A stretch of DNA of 64,000 nucleotides, taken from Ophiosphaerella korrae (lineage: Eukaryota; Ascomycota; Dothideomycetes; Pleosporales; Phaeosphaeriaceae). The notes under the pieces are model-generated. The model was not told the origin of the DNA, searched no databases, and worked only from the letters and a program-made list of their open reading frames with translations. The DNA lies in NCBI GenBank assembly GCA_028456385.1, contig JALNQF010000146.1:48172-112171 (forward strand). Reading direction: 5' to 3'. Position 1 is the first letter of the stretch, and every line of letters starts with the position of its first letter. A program made the position numbers and the translations under genes. Of this stretch, positions 47,020 through 60,292 are shown piece after piece.

Positions 47020-47552
47020 AATATAAGGTGCTAGCCCCTACTATTGCTAATCAATCTCAAGTGTAGCACAAACCTACGGAAAGACGAAAGCTAGAAGAAT
47101 AAAAATGGCCGAACGAATATCGTCATCAAAAAGCTAAATTTTAGGCAGCATCGAGGTAGTACAGACGCGTGCATAGATCCGGCTGACTGGATTAAATTTA
47201 ATCAATATAAATACTATAGATTACCCCTCAACGCAGCCGACGGCTCAACGCTAGTTCTAAACACTAAAACTAACATCAAACTTAAAGCTATATAGCCACG
47301 TATAATAGCTATTATTGCGAGATATTTTAGTAGAGCTCTATAGGCCTATATATATATATATATATATATAGCTACTTATACTACGATAGAGTATTAATTT
47401 TCTAGCCGCGTCGTGACTAAACTAGCAGTATTGCTACTACAGCTCCTACAGGCTCTCTACTACGTATAAGCCTCGTAACCTATCCCTTTTTTAAGGTAGT
47501 CTTTATAGAAGCCTCGAGGCTCCTCTTTTTCCTCTTTTTAGAAGTTTTAAAA
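47020..47552. other. Upstream region of HET pseudogene with (TA)12
   Basis: It would hold the promoter of the minus-strand HET gene. It contains a (TA)12 microsatellite at 47347-47370. The sequence turns AT-rich from about 47190. No gene was recognised. Confidence 0.5.
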
Positions 47553-48005
47553 GTAGGCTAGCAAATAGGTTAGGGGTACCCATCAATAGGTTAGGTTAGG
47601 TTAGGGTCGCACGGACTCTAGGTTTGGGTTAGGGTTTAGTTACTACCCCTCTAGGTTAGGTTAGGTTAGGGTCGCATAGGCCCTAGGTATAGGTTTAGTC
47701 AAACCTAGCGCTAGCGTAGGTATAGGTTAGATTAGGGTACTTATTAGGTTACCTACTAAAGTATAATATTCTATAATTATTACCTATATTAAAATACTCT
47801 AAATATAAGATAAGATAAGATAAGTAGTATAAAAAAATTAAAATTATTAGTTAGACCTAAGGTAACCTAGTCTATACTAACTATACCTATACCTAAGGCC
47901 TATATAACTCTAATCTAACCTAACCTAAAGCTAGTATTAACTTAGTAAATTTAGGTTAGGTTAGGTTAAGTTAATATATAATCTAACCTAACCTTAACCT
48001 TATCC
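47553..48005. repeat. Degenerate telomere-like TTAGG/CCTAA arrays
   Basis: Short runs of GGTTAGG occur at 47553-47750, including a 65-bp tandem duplication (TAGGTTAGGTTAGGTTAGGG at 47587 and again at 47652, each followed by TCGCA). Farther right the opposite strand form CCTAACCTAA appears near 47920-47935 and 47985-48000, with a TTAGGTTAGGTTA run between them near 47951. They could be old interstitial telomeric or subtelomeric repeats. The first 45 bp also occur at 44254-44298. Confidence 0.7.
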
Positions 48006-48245
48006 TTACCTATTTACTAGCCTATTTAAAAGCTTATAAAAGTTATTTTATAGCCCTATAAGCTACCTATTAGGAAGCTTAATTAATAACTCTTTTAGCT
48101 CTTTTCTTCTTCCTTAGTAACCTAGCTATAGCTACTTATTATAGTATAAATACTATTTAAGGAAGTAGAATTATAGAGTTTAGATTCTATTATTTACTTT
48201 ATTATACTACTACTATATACCTTAATTAGATTACCTTAGTCTTAT
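48006..48245 (-). other. Left flank of element E, end of a decayed pogo element
   Basis: AT-rich sequence between the telomere-like repeats and element E. It adjoins, across E, the transposase remnant at 60293, so it is likely the downstream part of that DNA transposon. No inverted end could be defined. Confidence 0.4.
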
Positions 48246-48273
48246 CTTACTATTATAACTCTAATAAGATTAG

Positions 48274-48730
48274 TGTAATAGGCTTCTTACGTTGACTACT
48301 AGTAGCTATTAGAGTATTAGTAGATTAAGAGTTAATAGTAAAGTTTATATAGGTAATCTACAATAACTAATATTAATAGAAGATGTTTTGCAATTGTCTT
48401 GTATTAGTGTTCTATAGTTAAAGGATTGAATTGCTAATACTATCCTAATAATGCGCATCTCTACTAATTATATAGTAATAATATCTTAGCTACTTTATTA
48501 CTTTGTATTTACTAAGATCGCGAATTTATAAATTCGTTATATAATAGCTTTGCAACTTTGTGTTTACTAAGATTGTAAATTTACAAATTTATTACGTGTC
48601 TATATTATAGTTAGCTTCCTAGTTAAACATGTTATCCTATAGGTCGTTACCCCGCTCGTCCTATACTTTGTTAGTAGCTAAGCGTAGACTAATTAGTTCT
48701 ATCTTAGTTTCCCTTATTACTACTATAATA
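48274..48730 (-). repeat. Element D left LTR
   Basis: Starts TGTAATAGGCTTCTTACGTT and ends TACTATAATA. Same length as the right copy and as both LTRs of element A. Confidence 0.9.
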
Positions 48731-49406
48731 CTATTCCTTCTTCTACGTAGTCTTTTATTTCTCTATACTAGTACTAAGGTTATTAATCCTATATCTTTGT
48801 TAATTCTTAGTTCTTTATTACTCTCTATGCTATCCTAGTCTTAGCGTAACAAACTTCTTCTTATAGCTCGTATTATTCGCAACAGGGTTAAGATATTCTC
48901 TTATTATTGTTATACTAAATTAGGTCTTTCCTACCTTATATCTTTAAATAATAGTAAGTACTATAACGAGTGTATCCTTACTAATATTTAGTATAAATAT
49001 ATTTCTTCTAAAGTTTTACTTATAGAGTGTAAGTATTTAATTTCTATGTAGTCTCCTTCTACTAAGTTGTATAGGGCGAGCTGTTAATAGGGCTTAAGTG
49101 TAATTATTATTATAGCTTACTATAGCTAAAGCTAAGCGCAAGTTAACTCTTTATAAGCTAGTAGAGCTTTATTCCTATATTAAGCGTCTTCGTAAGATAA
49201 AAGCTTATAATAACGCTAAGTCGTCTAAATAGTCTTGTGCCTTAGAGGCTAAATTAGATTTAGATAATGTAGTAGAGGCTGCTCTAGCTCCTATTGTATT
49301 AGGCGTTCCTATCGCCTCTCTATTTAGTAGTAGTATTGTTAGTTTTCTTAACTCGCTACGAGGCGTTCTAGAGGGTTTTAATTTTAGAACTCCTCTAGTT
49401 TCTTAG
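48629..49406 (+). pseudogene. Antisense ORF of element D
   Basis: Starts at a true ATG (48629) inside the LTR: MLSYRSLPRSSYTLLVAKRR and a hydrophobic, Ser-rich stretch. It then reads RVKIFSYYCYTKLGLSYL and a KYYNECILTNI block (Tyr at several former Cys positions). In a second frame follow KRKLTLYKLVELYSYIKRLR, SKQSCALEAKLDLDNVVEA and EGFNFRTPLVS, with TAG at 49404-49406. This is the best preserved copy: the last 90 codons are free of stops except one TAG (Ser-stop for Lys-Gln). It was retained when RNase H and most of integrase were deleted. Confidence 0.55.
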
Positions 49407-52400
49407 AGCAATTTAGGTTATCTTCTAGTTCCTATATTTCTTCCTATAGTTGTCCTTTTTCGTTTGTTCCTATCTATTTTACTAAGTAGTAGTTCCTACT
49501 ATTATAGAACTAATATACTAGGATTTCTTTAACTTCCTATTCTTCTTATTCTCTATACGTATCTACTTTATATACTAGTAGTTCTATATCTTGTAGTACT
49601 TTTTCTAGTAGTGCTACGTAGAATATTAGATATATCCTTATTTTACTTAGTAGTCTTACTTTAAATATAACTAGTGTAACTTCTTTTTCTACTTTGTATA
49701 GTCCTATCTTAATATAGTCTAGTTTTAAGCTTAATTGTTTACTTTTAATGTTTCTTTATAATAACTATACTTTTTCTCTCTCTTTAAATTAAAGTCCCTT
49801 TATATATTTCTTATTATAATATTTTTTTATATAGTCTTGTAGAAACACTACGTCTTGTCTTAATTAGTTGTGTATATCCTTAAGTCTGTTAGTAAGGTTT
49901 TCTCCTCTTAGTAACTAAGATGTTTTAATTCTTAGTGTTTAGTATACAAATATAAATACGTCTAGGTATTCTCTTAGGACTATATTTATCCTTTCTTGAA
50001 ATACTACTAGTGTATTTGTTAATCTAAAGGGCATAACTATGTATTCGAATAGTCTATATTGTGTTCTAAATACTATTTTCTACTTGTTACCTTCTTTAAT
50101 TCTAATCTAGTAGTAGGCGTTTTAGATGTCTAGTTTAGTAAAGATTCGTGCTTTCTATAGCCTATCTTGCATCTCGTCTATATGTAGTAAGGGGTATTAG
50201 TTCTTGTCTATTATTGCGTTAGTTTTTCTAAAATCTACGCAAGGTCTTTTATTATCTATCCCTTTTTTATCTATAAATATAAGTCTATAAGCTACTAAAG
50301 ATTTAGATTCTTATATCTATCCTTTCTTTATTGCCTTTTGTATAAATACGCGTTTAATCTTTAATTCTTCTTTAGTTTTTTAATAGACTAGGCTCTATCT
50401 TACATTTTTTCCTTCTTCTAGGTTTATTACTAAGTCCTATATTTAATAGTCTAGGAGGTAGTCGTTAGGTTCTATAAGTTATTTTTCCTATTTCTTGTAT
50501 TCTTCTAGGAATTTTCCTTTGTGTGTAACTATGTTAGCTTTTAACATTTCTTTCTTAGGGTAGCTAATTCTCTTTGTTCTCTAATCGATTCTTAGGTTAG
50601 TTATCTATAACTATAGTATTCCTAGTATTATATCTTATTTATTATTAATTGTTGTTATATCTATAACTATATTCTTAATTTCTAATCCTTCTAGCTTTAG
50701 TGTAGAGGGTATTGTTTCAAACCTTATAGGTTCCTAGAATAGTTTTCCTTTAATTGTACTTAGTTGTTAAGGGTACTTCTTTGTAGTATAAGTTATTCTT
50801 TAGCTTTCTATAAACTTCTTTAATATAAAGTTCTTTATAGCTCTACTATTAATTATTATTTGTACTTTCTTTCTTTAGTATATACTTGTTTTCGTAATGT
50901 ATAGGCCTCCTATACCTTCTAGCTTTTCTTGCTTAGGTTTTTCTTTAAATTATCTATTCTTCTAGGGCTATTGTTCTATTTTACGTTTATAGTTCTCGTG
51001 TTTTAGATATTTATTATAAGTATATTTGTACTATAGTTTTCCTTAGATACATTCTTTTAATAGTTTAGGGCCTAGTCTAATTACTATATATTCTTTGTTA
51101 GGTATTTTAATTATTTCTTAACCTTAGATATCTTTCTTTGTAATTGCGTTTACGTAATTATATCCTTTTCTTTGTATAGGCTATACGTAATTTTGTACCT
51201 TAAGTTCTCTATGTATATAGTAGTTTGTATTTAGGTATAATATCTATAATATCTTAGTATATACTAGGTATTCTAGATTTATTCTCTTGTCGTCCCCTAC
51301 CTAGTAACTATCTATTCTAGGTCTTGTGTTTGTTAAGACATAGTATACTATTAGTACTTGTAGTGTATAGGCTTTATTAATCTATCGCGTTTTTCTTACA
51401 AGGAACTACTATTCTCTTTATATAGGTATTCTTCTTACTATAACTATATATTACTTTATCTATTCTTAAAATAGTATAAACTTTATTTCTTTAGGATTGC
51501 GTTCTTTCTAGTCTTTATACGCTTCCTCTATACTTATAACTAGTAAGTATTTCTAAATAAACTTCTATTCTTTATTTCGTTCCTCTATATCTATTGTTAT
51601 ACAGCTATTGTAGCTATACGTTCTTAACTAGGCGTACTTAGTGCTTCTTATATTAGTTTGTTTCTTATCTCCTTATAATTCTTTAGAGGGGACTGTTATA
51701 GTCTCTTTATCCTATACTAGTCTTTTAGCCTAGATCGATAGTATCTAGGGTTCTTCCCTTTCTAAATCTTCTATTAGTAAGTCTATTATATATGCTATTT
51801 CTTCTAGCTATACTTTTGTTCTTTCTTTTATTACTACTACTCTATACTTGTATAGGAACTATCTTACTCTCTATTTACTAGAAAGATATATATAGTAGTT
51901 ATCCTTGTAACAAAAGGTCTAATAGAGTATTGTATACTATATTTCTTTACTTCTAGCTACCTTCTCCTAAAGGTTAGCCTATATCTTTAGTGCTTCTTTT
52001 TTGTTCTTAGTCGTTTTTAACTATATTTCTTTCTTTAGGTCTTTACTTTTATAGTCTTTTGTAAAGTATCCTAGTTTTCTATATTTATAATATATTGTGT
52101 TCTTTTTCTATTTTACCCTATAATCTTTTGCGTAGTAGCCCTTTTTACTATATCTAAAGTATATAAAGTCTTTATTCTTCTTAAATTTCTTGTCTTTATT
52201 AGTGTTAAGGATTATAGGGTCTCTAGCGTCTTGGTTTTTAGGTTGTCCTCTATATTTGTTTTTCTTCTATTCTTAAAGATTGTCGTCTATCTATATTACC
52301 TATTGTTTTAGGGCTTCTAGTGTTCTTAGTTTTTCTATATAAATTATCTCGTATTAGATTTTTAAATTTAATCCTTGTTTAAATCGTAATATTAGTAATA

Positions 52401-53133
52401 CTTTATTTTATTCTATATTCTATAATAGTTATTTAAACTATAATACGTATTTAGGAATACTCTTATATTATATAAGCCTTTTAAGCTTCTCTTTAGCTTG
52501 TTAGGTAATATCTATATTACTAAATACTACTTTTATTTGTTTAGTAAAGTATTTGTAACTTCTAAAGATAGCTCTAGTTTTATCTTTCTATATTCCTAGC
52601 ACGTATATTGTATAATCTATTTAATAGGATTTAAACTATCTTATTACATCTTCTTTAAAGTGTATTCTAATATATATTACTTTTTTATCTTCTCTATTAA
52701 AGTGTAGTACTTATACATTAATCTATAGTTATACTACTACTATAAAAGGTTTTAATTTTTCTCTTATTCTATTAAATTTCTTAAGTATAGGTATCTTAGG
52801 TAGTTTTTTGTTGCACTTATTTCTAGTCTCTAGGTAATTTATTCTATCTAGTTTTATCCTTCTATAACAGCCTTAATTTAAACTTTGTTTTACTTAATAT
52901 AATCTTGTAGTTCTTTGTTCTACGTTTCTAGAATATTAATTATTAGTTGTATATCCCCTTTTTTAGTAATTAGGTTGTTTAGGCGTGTCTTAACTACTAC
53001 CTAATTAGTTTCGTCTAACTCGTAACTACTTAGAGGTGCTTTACCTCCTTTCTTAGTTAAACTTTCTACTATCGTGTTAGCTAGACTATGCGCTACTTAC
53101 GCTTCGCTTCTCCTAATATCTAAATTAGCAAAG

Positions 53134-53590
53134 TGTAATAGGCTACCTACGTTAACTATTAGTAGCTATTAGAGTATTAGTAGATTAAGAGTTAATAGTA
53201 AAGTTTATATAAGTAATCTATAATAACTAATATTAATAGAAGATGTTTTGTAATTATCTTGTATTAGCGTTCTATAGTTAAAGGATTAAATTACTAATAC
53301 TATCCTAATAATACGCATCTCTACTAATTATATAGTAATAATATCTTAGCTACTTTATTACTTTGTATTTACTAAGATTATAAATTTACAAATTTGTTAC
53401 ATAATAGCTTTATAACTTTATATTTACTAAGATTATAAATTTACAAATTTGTTACGTGTCTATGTTGTAGTTAGCTTCCTAGTTAAACTCGTTGTCTTAT
53501 AGGTCGTTACCCCGCTTGTTTTATACTTTGTTAGCAGCTAAGCGTAGACTAATTAGTTCTATCTCGGTTTCCCTTGTTACTACTATAATA
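53134..53590 (-). repeat. Element D right LTR
   Basis: Starts TGTAATAGGCTACCTACGTT and ends TACTATAATA; 457 bp. ATTAG follows. Confidence 0.9.
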
Positions 53591-53595
53591 ATTAG

Positions 53596-53939
53596 GAGCT
53601 AGTATAGGGTTACTATTAGATATTATATAGGATAAGATAATAGTTATTATATAATTACTTTAATTAAAGCGTATAAAATAAAGCGCGTAAAGTTAAGTAC
53701 TTAATATAAAGTAATTAAATTAAAGTAATTAATATAAAGTGCATCTAGTATATACATAATTATAGGTATTAAACTCCTAGAGCTTATTATATTTAACTTA
53801 ATATAGTATAGTAATTCTAGTTATTACTACTATACTCTATTATAACTAAGTAAGACTAATCCTATCTAACTTTACTTTATCTTTAAGAACTAACTTTACT
53901 CTATTAATATATAGTTAGTATAATAGTAGACTCTTAATA
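53596..53939 (+). repeat. Element E 5' LTR, main part
   Basis: Continues the LTR begun at 48251-48273. It matches 59906-60287 (GAGCTAGTATARRGTTACTA..., AGCGCGTAAAGTTAAGTA, TAATATAAAGTAATTA) and ends CTCTTAATA. Slightly shorter than the 3' copy. Confidence 0.85.
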
Positions 53940-56900
53940 CTTTAAATACCTCTATAATAAGTACTACGTTAATAGATTTAACTTAGTATATAGGACTAAT
54001 CTACGCTAAAACCTCTAAGGTTACTAAGCTAGACCTCTATTATAGAGACTAAGCTAAGCTTTAGTTATAGTTACTTTAATTTAATATCTACTTCTAGATA
54101 AATAAAGTACTAGATAATAGTTATATAATACTTATAGTAATATCCTTAAGAAAGAAAGCTAATAAATAGGTTATACTATACCTTAAGAAATATATAGATA
54201 ATAATAATAAAATTTATAATACAATATTTAAATAATATATTAAGTTTAAAGAAAAACTTAGGAAATTATTTAAGCTTATAAATAAACTAGCTATTATAGA
54301 ATAAGCTATCTAATACTAATAATAAGATTATTTAGCTTCTAGTTATACTAATAAATTTAGAAAATATTTACTCTAGACTAAATAGAATAACTAAGTACTT
54401 AAAAGAATATTTAGATAAGGATTAAAAGTAAGCGTATAGGTAGAGCTTATAAGAAGTAGAGCTATAATTAATAACTTTAATAAGTTAATTAAAGAGTTAA
54501 TTAGAGTTAATAACTACTTATATAAATTTTACCTTAAAGGAAAAGATAAGTATACTATACTAACCTATATTTATAAGAATAAATACTAGCTAAACTATAA
54601 ATACTAGAGAGTTATAAAGGTACCTAAAGTTAATAGTAATTATATATATTTTAGACTTAATAATATATATATTAATAATATAAACCTAAGAGGATAAATA
54701 TAAGGTTATTACCCTAAGAAGCTAGATAATAGTAAGGAAATAAGAACCTACTATAACTATAGTAAACTAGGCTACCTATTAAAGAACTACTAATTAAAGA
54801 ATAAAGCTAAAAGATAAATAGGGAAGAGATACTAGGTTATAGACTACTCTCTAAATATAATTAAAGGGTAAAGTAATAATACTAAGGATAAATAGAAAGT
54901 AGTATAGTAGATATAAGATAAAGGGAATACTATCTAACTATAAGACTAAAAATATAAAAGCCTAGGAGATCTAGCTCTTAATAAATAGTATAATATTAAA
55001 GTACTTAATAAAGATAAAGAACTTATATAGTAAGTATAAAAAGACTTTATAAGAAAGCTTATTAAAAACGTATATAAATATAACTACTTTAAAAGAAGAA
55101 ATATAAGAAAGTAGAATATTAACTTCCTAGAGTTTATAAGAAAAGAGAGATTATACTATAATAGTAGAGGAGGATACTACTATAATACTACTATATACTC
55201 TTATCTAAGAAAGAAAGTACTTATAGTTTAGAATTACCTAGACTCTAACTAAGATAAGAAGCTAGAAGGTAAGAAAAGTAAAGACTATATAGATAATACT
55301 AAGCTAAAGTCCTTAGGATATTAGATACTACTAGAAACCCTAGAACTATAGCGCGAAGACGTAATAGTATATAATAGATTTATAGGAGAAATCTAGAACT
55401 TAGTAAATAGCTACTACTTAATTAAAGATTAGTAAGATAATAAATAGATAAATTAGAGTCTCTACTAAGGATTATAACTAGATTTATTTACTCTAGAAGC
55501 TTAAAAGCTACTTAATATATTTAATATACTAATTAGTAGGATCTTATAGTACTAGTTATATTATAAGAACCTAAACTACCTACTATTATTATAGATATAG
55601 TATTTTTATAATAAAAATCTTATATACTACTTAGATAAAATAGGCTTAGGATATTTCCTAGTAAGAAAATCTAAGTATAAATAGTTTAAAATAATTATAA
55701 AAAAGTAACTTATAAATAATACTTATAGGAAAAGTAACAAGTAAGATATTTTACTAGTATATTAATAGTAGATAAAACTATAAATAATATACTAATTAAT
55801 AGACAATATATATATATACTATAGTAGTACTATCTATAGAACGCGTTTAAATAATATAAAGAAGCTAAGATATTAAATAGATTTATAAGAAAAGAGTATA
55901 AATAAGATAAGTCTTTTTTAGATAAGTACCTAATAAACGAGGATATAATACTATTACTACTAAAAAACTTATTAAACTCCTAGTTATAGTAAGAGAATAA
56001 TAGATAAATATATTATTAGATTTAGGATTATTTATAAACTTTATATTACCTAATATAGTACTATAAGCTAGACTTAAGCCTATAGAGAAGGAGTATCTAT
56101 ACTTAGTATATATCGCGAATAGAAAAGCTATACTAAGATAACTATAATACTTACTATCTAAGAAAGAACTATAGAAGTATATATAGATATTATAGCCTTA
56201 GCTAATAAAGATATTATTTTAGGACTACTATAGTTATAAGAGTTTAATCTTAAAGTTAATTAGAAATACTAGACCTTTTTATAGATAGACTATAAAAATA
56301 TATATAGATCTAAGCCTATATATTACTAGAATAAGATAGTAGATAAGAAGATAATTTATAAATTAACTACTTTATAACTAATATATTATAAAAGTATAAT
56401 TACCTCTATAGATACTAACTAGGTATTAGGTTATAAAGTAAGAGTATTAGAGAAATATATAACTCCTAATATCTTATAATAGGATAAGGAATTTAGTTAC
56501 CTCTTTATAGAAGAGATAGAAGAAAACTCTCTACTAAAGTATTAACTCTAGAACTATATAATTATATTATAAAAAGAAAAGGAACTAATATATAGACCTA
56601 TATATAGACTATTAGATTAAGAGCTAGAGATACTTAGAGACTATATTAAGAAGAATCTTATAAGAAGATATATATAGGAATTAATATTACTAGTAAGCTA
56701 CTTAATATTATTTATACTAAAAAAATAAAGGCTACTTTAAGTATATATTAACTTTAGGAAGCTTAATAATATTATAATTAAGAACTACTACTTACTACTA
56801 AATATTATAGAACTATATAATAGACTAGTATATATAAAGATATTTATAAAGCTAGATCTATAGGATAGTTACTACCTAATTAGAATAAAAAAAGGTATAG

Positions 56901-59900
56901 AATAGAAAATAGTATTTAGGATATACTATAGCTATTATAAGTATATAATTATACTATTTAGGCTAACTAATATACTAGCTATATTCTAAGTATTAATTAA
57001 TAATATACTTAGAGAATACCTAGATAATATATTAATATACTTATAGTTTATAAATAAATATAAATAATATATTAAAATAGTATTAAGAAGCTTAGACTAG
57101 TACAACTTAAAGCTAAAACTAGAGAAATATAAATAGTATAAGATAAGAGTTAAATACCTTAGATATATAATTAGTACTAAAGAAGTAGAAATAAGTAAAG
57201 AAAAGATTAAAGTAGTAAAAGTATAGAAAGAACTAAGGAATATTAAAGAGATATAGTTATTTTTAAGATTTATTAACTTTAATAGATACTTTATAATGAA
57301 CTTTTTAGGAAAAGCCTTACTACTTATAAACCTAATAAGGAAAGATATACTTTTATTATAAATAAAGGAATTCTAAAAAGTATTTAATAAACTTAAGATA
57401 GTTTATATAATACTACTTATAGTAGAACTATTCTATAGAGAAGAAGTATTAAGATTTAAAACTAATATATTAGACATTATATATAGTATAGTAGTACTAT
57501 AAAAACGCGAAGGGAAATAGTACCTAATAGCCTATTACTCTAAGAAGTTCTTAGGACTAGAAGAATAATATAATATATATAATAAGGAACTACTAGTAAT
57601 AGTTACTATACTAAAATATTAGAGAATTTACGTAGAAAGTTACTTAGAACTTAGTTATATTTATAATAACTAAAGCTTTAAATTAATAATAAACTAGATA
57701 GTTAGAACTATTAGGATAATATAAATTCTAAATTATATATATACTAAGAAAAGATAATAGTAGAGTAGACGCCCTTAGCTAAAGATATAATATTATAGAA
57801 ATAAAAGAAACTATTAAAGGTACTATAGTAAAGTATAACTAGGATAGATCTTTAGGACTAGTAAATAAGATTAATATAAATTAAGAAATTAATAATCTTA
57901 TAATAATAATAAATAATATACCTAAAGAATTATAAAAGGTAATTATAAGATAATACTATAATAATCTAGTATATAAATACCCTAAAATTATAAAAACTAT
58001 AGAACTTATTAAATAAAACTATAAGTTTAATAATATAAAGGATAAAGTAATAACCTTTATTAGAAAATATATAGATTATTAATACAATAAATATAGTACT
58101 TATATACTATATAGTAAGATATAAGTAATAGAATTACTAGAATTTTTCTAAGAAGATATCTTAATAGACTTTATAATAGGATTACTACTATTAAAAGACC
58201 TAGCTATAGGAATTATTTATAATATAATAATAGTTGTTATAGATAGATTTATTAAATACGTAGGAATAATACTATTTAGGAATAATTATACTATAAAGTA
58301 ATTAGTATTTATATTCCTAGATTAATTAATTAGATACTATAGAATACTAAAGTTAAATATTAGTAATAGAGATAAGCTCTTTATATCTAATTACTAGATA
58401 ACGCTATTAGTATTAATAGGAGTAAAAAAGAAGCTATTAATAGCTTATTATCTATAGATAGATAGATAAATAGAAAGGATAAATTATACAATAAAAGTAT
58501 ATTTATAAATCTACGATAATATATAATATAATAATTAGGAATTACTATTACTTATAGCTTAACTTATATGTAATAATAAGTTCTTAGAATTAATAAGAAG
58601 AATACAATTCTTTATAAATTATAGAAGATACCTAAACCTATTTAAAAGAATATTACTAGAACTAAAGGTATAAGTAGTAATAGTAACTATAGATAAACTT
58701 AAGAAAGTAAATAAGAAAATATAAGAAAAGATACTTAAAGTATAGGAAAATAGTACTTTAATAAAAAGAAAGAGATAGAGTATATTTATATATAAAAAAC
58801 CTCTATATAAAATAATTAAGTAAAGGACTTAATAATATTAAGATTAGACTATTTTTAGTTAAGTTATAAAATAGACTAGTTATATATACCTTATAGGTCT
58901 TAAAAGATATAAAAATCTACTCTAAGTTCTATATAAGTAAGTTAGAACCTACTAATCTAGAAATACTACTATAGTAAAACTTCTACTATAAAATAAAAGA
59001 AGAAGATAAATTTAAAGTTAAGGATTTCTATAGATACTATAAGATAGGATAAGAAGAATTCTAGGATAATAATTTCTACTAAGAGTAGTTAGTAAAATAG
59101 AAACGTTACTCTAACTTAGAAAGAATATAAGAAGTAGAAGCTAATCTCTAAAACTATAAAGAACTACTCTAAAAGATAAAAAAGAAGTATAGTATATACT
59201 TCTATATAAGAGTAATAACTATATAAACTATATAAAGATAATATCTATAAGATAATTTAGAAGAATAAAGATTAGAACTTATAAAAGCTAGAAACTTAAT
59301 TAGAAAAACTAGTAAGAGAAGTAATACCCTCTATAGTAATATATTTATCTAGTAACCCTAGTATAGACTAGAGTATAGGCGATATAGCTATACTAATTAA
59401 TAGGTTAGAATAGTTAAATATTTAACAAGAATCTAGTTTACTCTCTAACTCTAATTCTAATATAAGGTATAAGGTCTTATAATAAGTATACTCTTTAATA
59501 TATTATAGAATCTTTTTATTGTATAATAACTAGGTAATAATAATAGTAAGAAGTACTTTATTATTATTAACCTTTTTCTTATACTCTTTATAAGTCTTAT
59601 TAAGAGACTCCTAAGATATACTAATATATAGATAATTAAGGTAAGTATATTTAGTATACTTTAAATTAGTATTTAGTATAATATTATAAGAAGATCTAGA
59701 AATAGAATACTTAAGATAAAGAATTTCTATAGAGTAATTAGCTTTAAAGATTTTAGAGACTAGATATAGCTTTTACTTATAGGCTAATAAAGATATTATA
59801 GTAAGCTAACTTATAACTAGTATAGAGTATACTACTTATAAGTTAGGACTAACCTAATTAGGAACTAAGGCCTAAGAGTAAATCTAACTAAAAGAGAGAA

Positions 59901-59905
59901 GATAG
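53940..59905 (+). pseudogene. Element E gag-pol, Ty3/Gypsy type
   Basis: The plus strand carries gag-like sequence (about 53990-54700), one zinc-knuckle remnant near 54750-54800 (YNYSKLGYLLKDY), a protease remnant near 56000-56060, reverse transcriptase about 56560-57200 (IKLDLQDSYYLIRIKKG near 56850; catalytic LDNILIY near 57020, with a small deletion just before it), RNase H about 57400-57700, and integrase about 57980-58640 (IDFI near 58170, SNRDKLFISNY near 58360, RQIERINY near 58470). All frames have many TAG and TAA codons. There is no recognisable chromodomain; the tail to 59400 is Lys/Glu-rich. Confidence 0.75.
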
Positions 59906-60287
59906 TATTATAATCCTAATAAGATTAAGAGCTAGTATAAAGTTACTATTAGATATATATATAGAATAAAGTAATAGTTATTATATAACTACTTTAATTA
60001 AAGTGCGTAAAATAAAGCGCGTAAGATAAAGCGCGTAAAGTTAAGTATATAATATAAAGTAATTATATTAAAGTAATTAATATAAAGCGTATCTAGTATA
60101 TATATAATTATAAGTAATAAACTCCTAGGACTTATTATATTAAACTTAATATAGTATAGTAATTCTAGTTATTACTACTACGCTCTATTATAACTAAGTA
60201 AGACTAATCTTATCTAATCTTACTTTATCTTTAAGAACTAACCTTACTCTATTAATATATAGTTAGTATATTAGTAAACTCTTAATA
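59906..60287 (+). repeat. Element E 3' LTR
   Basis: Starts TATTATAATCCTAATAAGAT and ends CTCTTAATA, 382 bp, followed by CTTAC. It contains two adjacent AAAGCGCGTAA-type motifs (near 60012 and 60027) where the 5' LTR has one. Confidence 0.85.
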
Positions 60288-60292
60288 CTTAC

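Larger units (their letters stand above)
48274..53590 (-). mobile_element. Element D: chromovirus deletion derivative, TSD ATTAG
   Basis: LTRs 48274-48730 and 53134-53590 are both 457 bp, reverse orientation, bounded by ATTAG at 48269-48273 and 53591-53595. It has the antisense frame, the pol tail, then jumps at about 49944 directly into reverse transcriptase, missing the stretch corresponding to B 26722-28476 (rest of RT, RNase H, most of integrase). Total 5317 bp. Gag, zinc knuckle and protease regions are present to the right. It belongs to the A/B LTR subfamily and keeps more GC and TG than B. Confidence 0.88.
48246..60292 (+). mobile_element. Gypsy element E, TSD CTTAC, with D inserted in its 5' LTR
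   Basis: Element E starts at 48251 (TATTATAACTCTAATAAGATTAG) and ends at 60287 (CTCTTAATA). CTTAC at 48246-48250 and 60288-60292 is its target duplication. Its 5' LTR is 48251-48273 plus 53596-53939, split by element D; its 3' LTR is 59906-60287. Without D the element is about 6.7 kb. Its LTR is unrelated to the A/B/C/D/F family. Confidence 0.85.
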
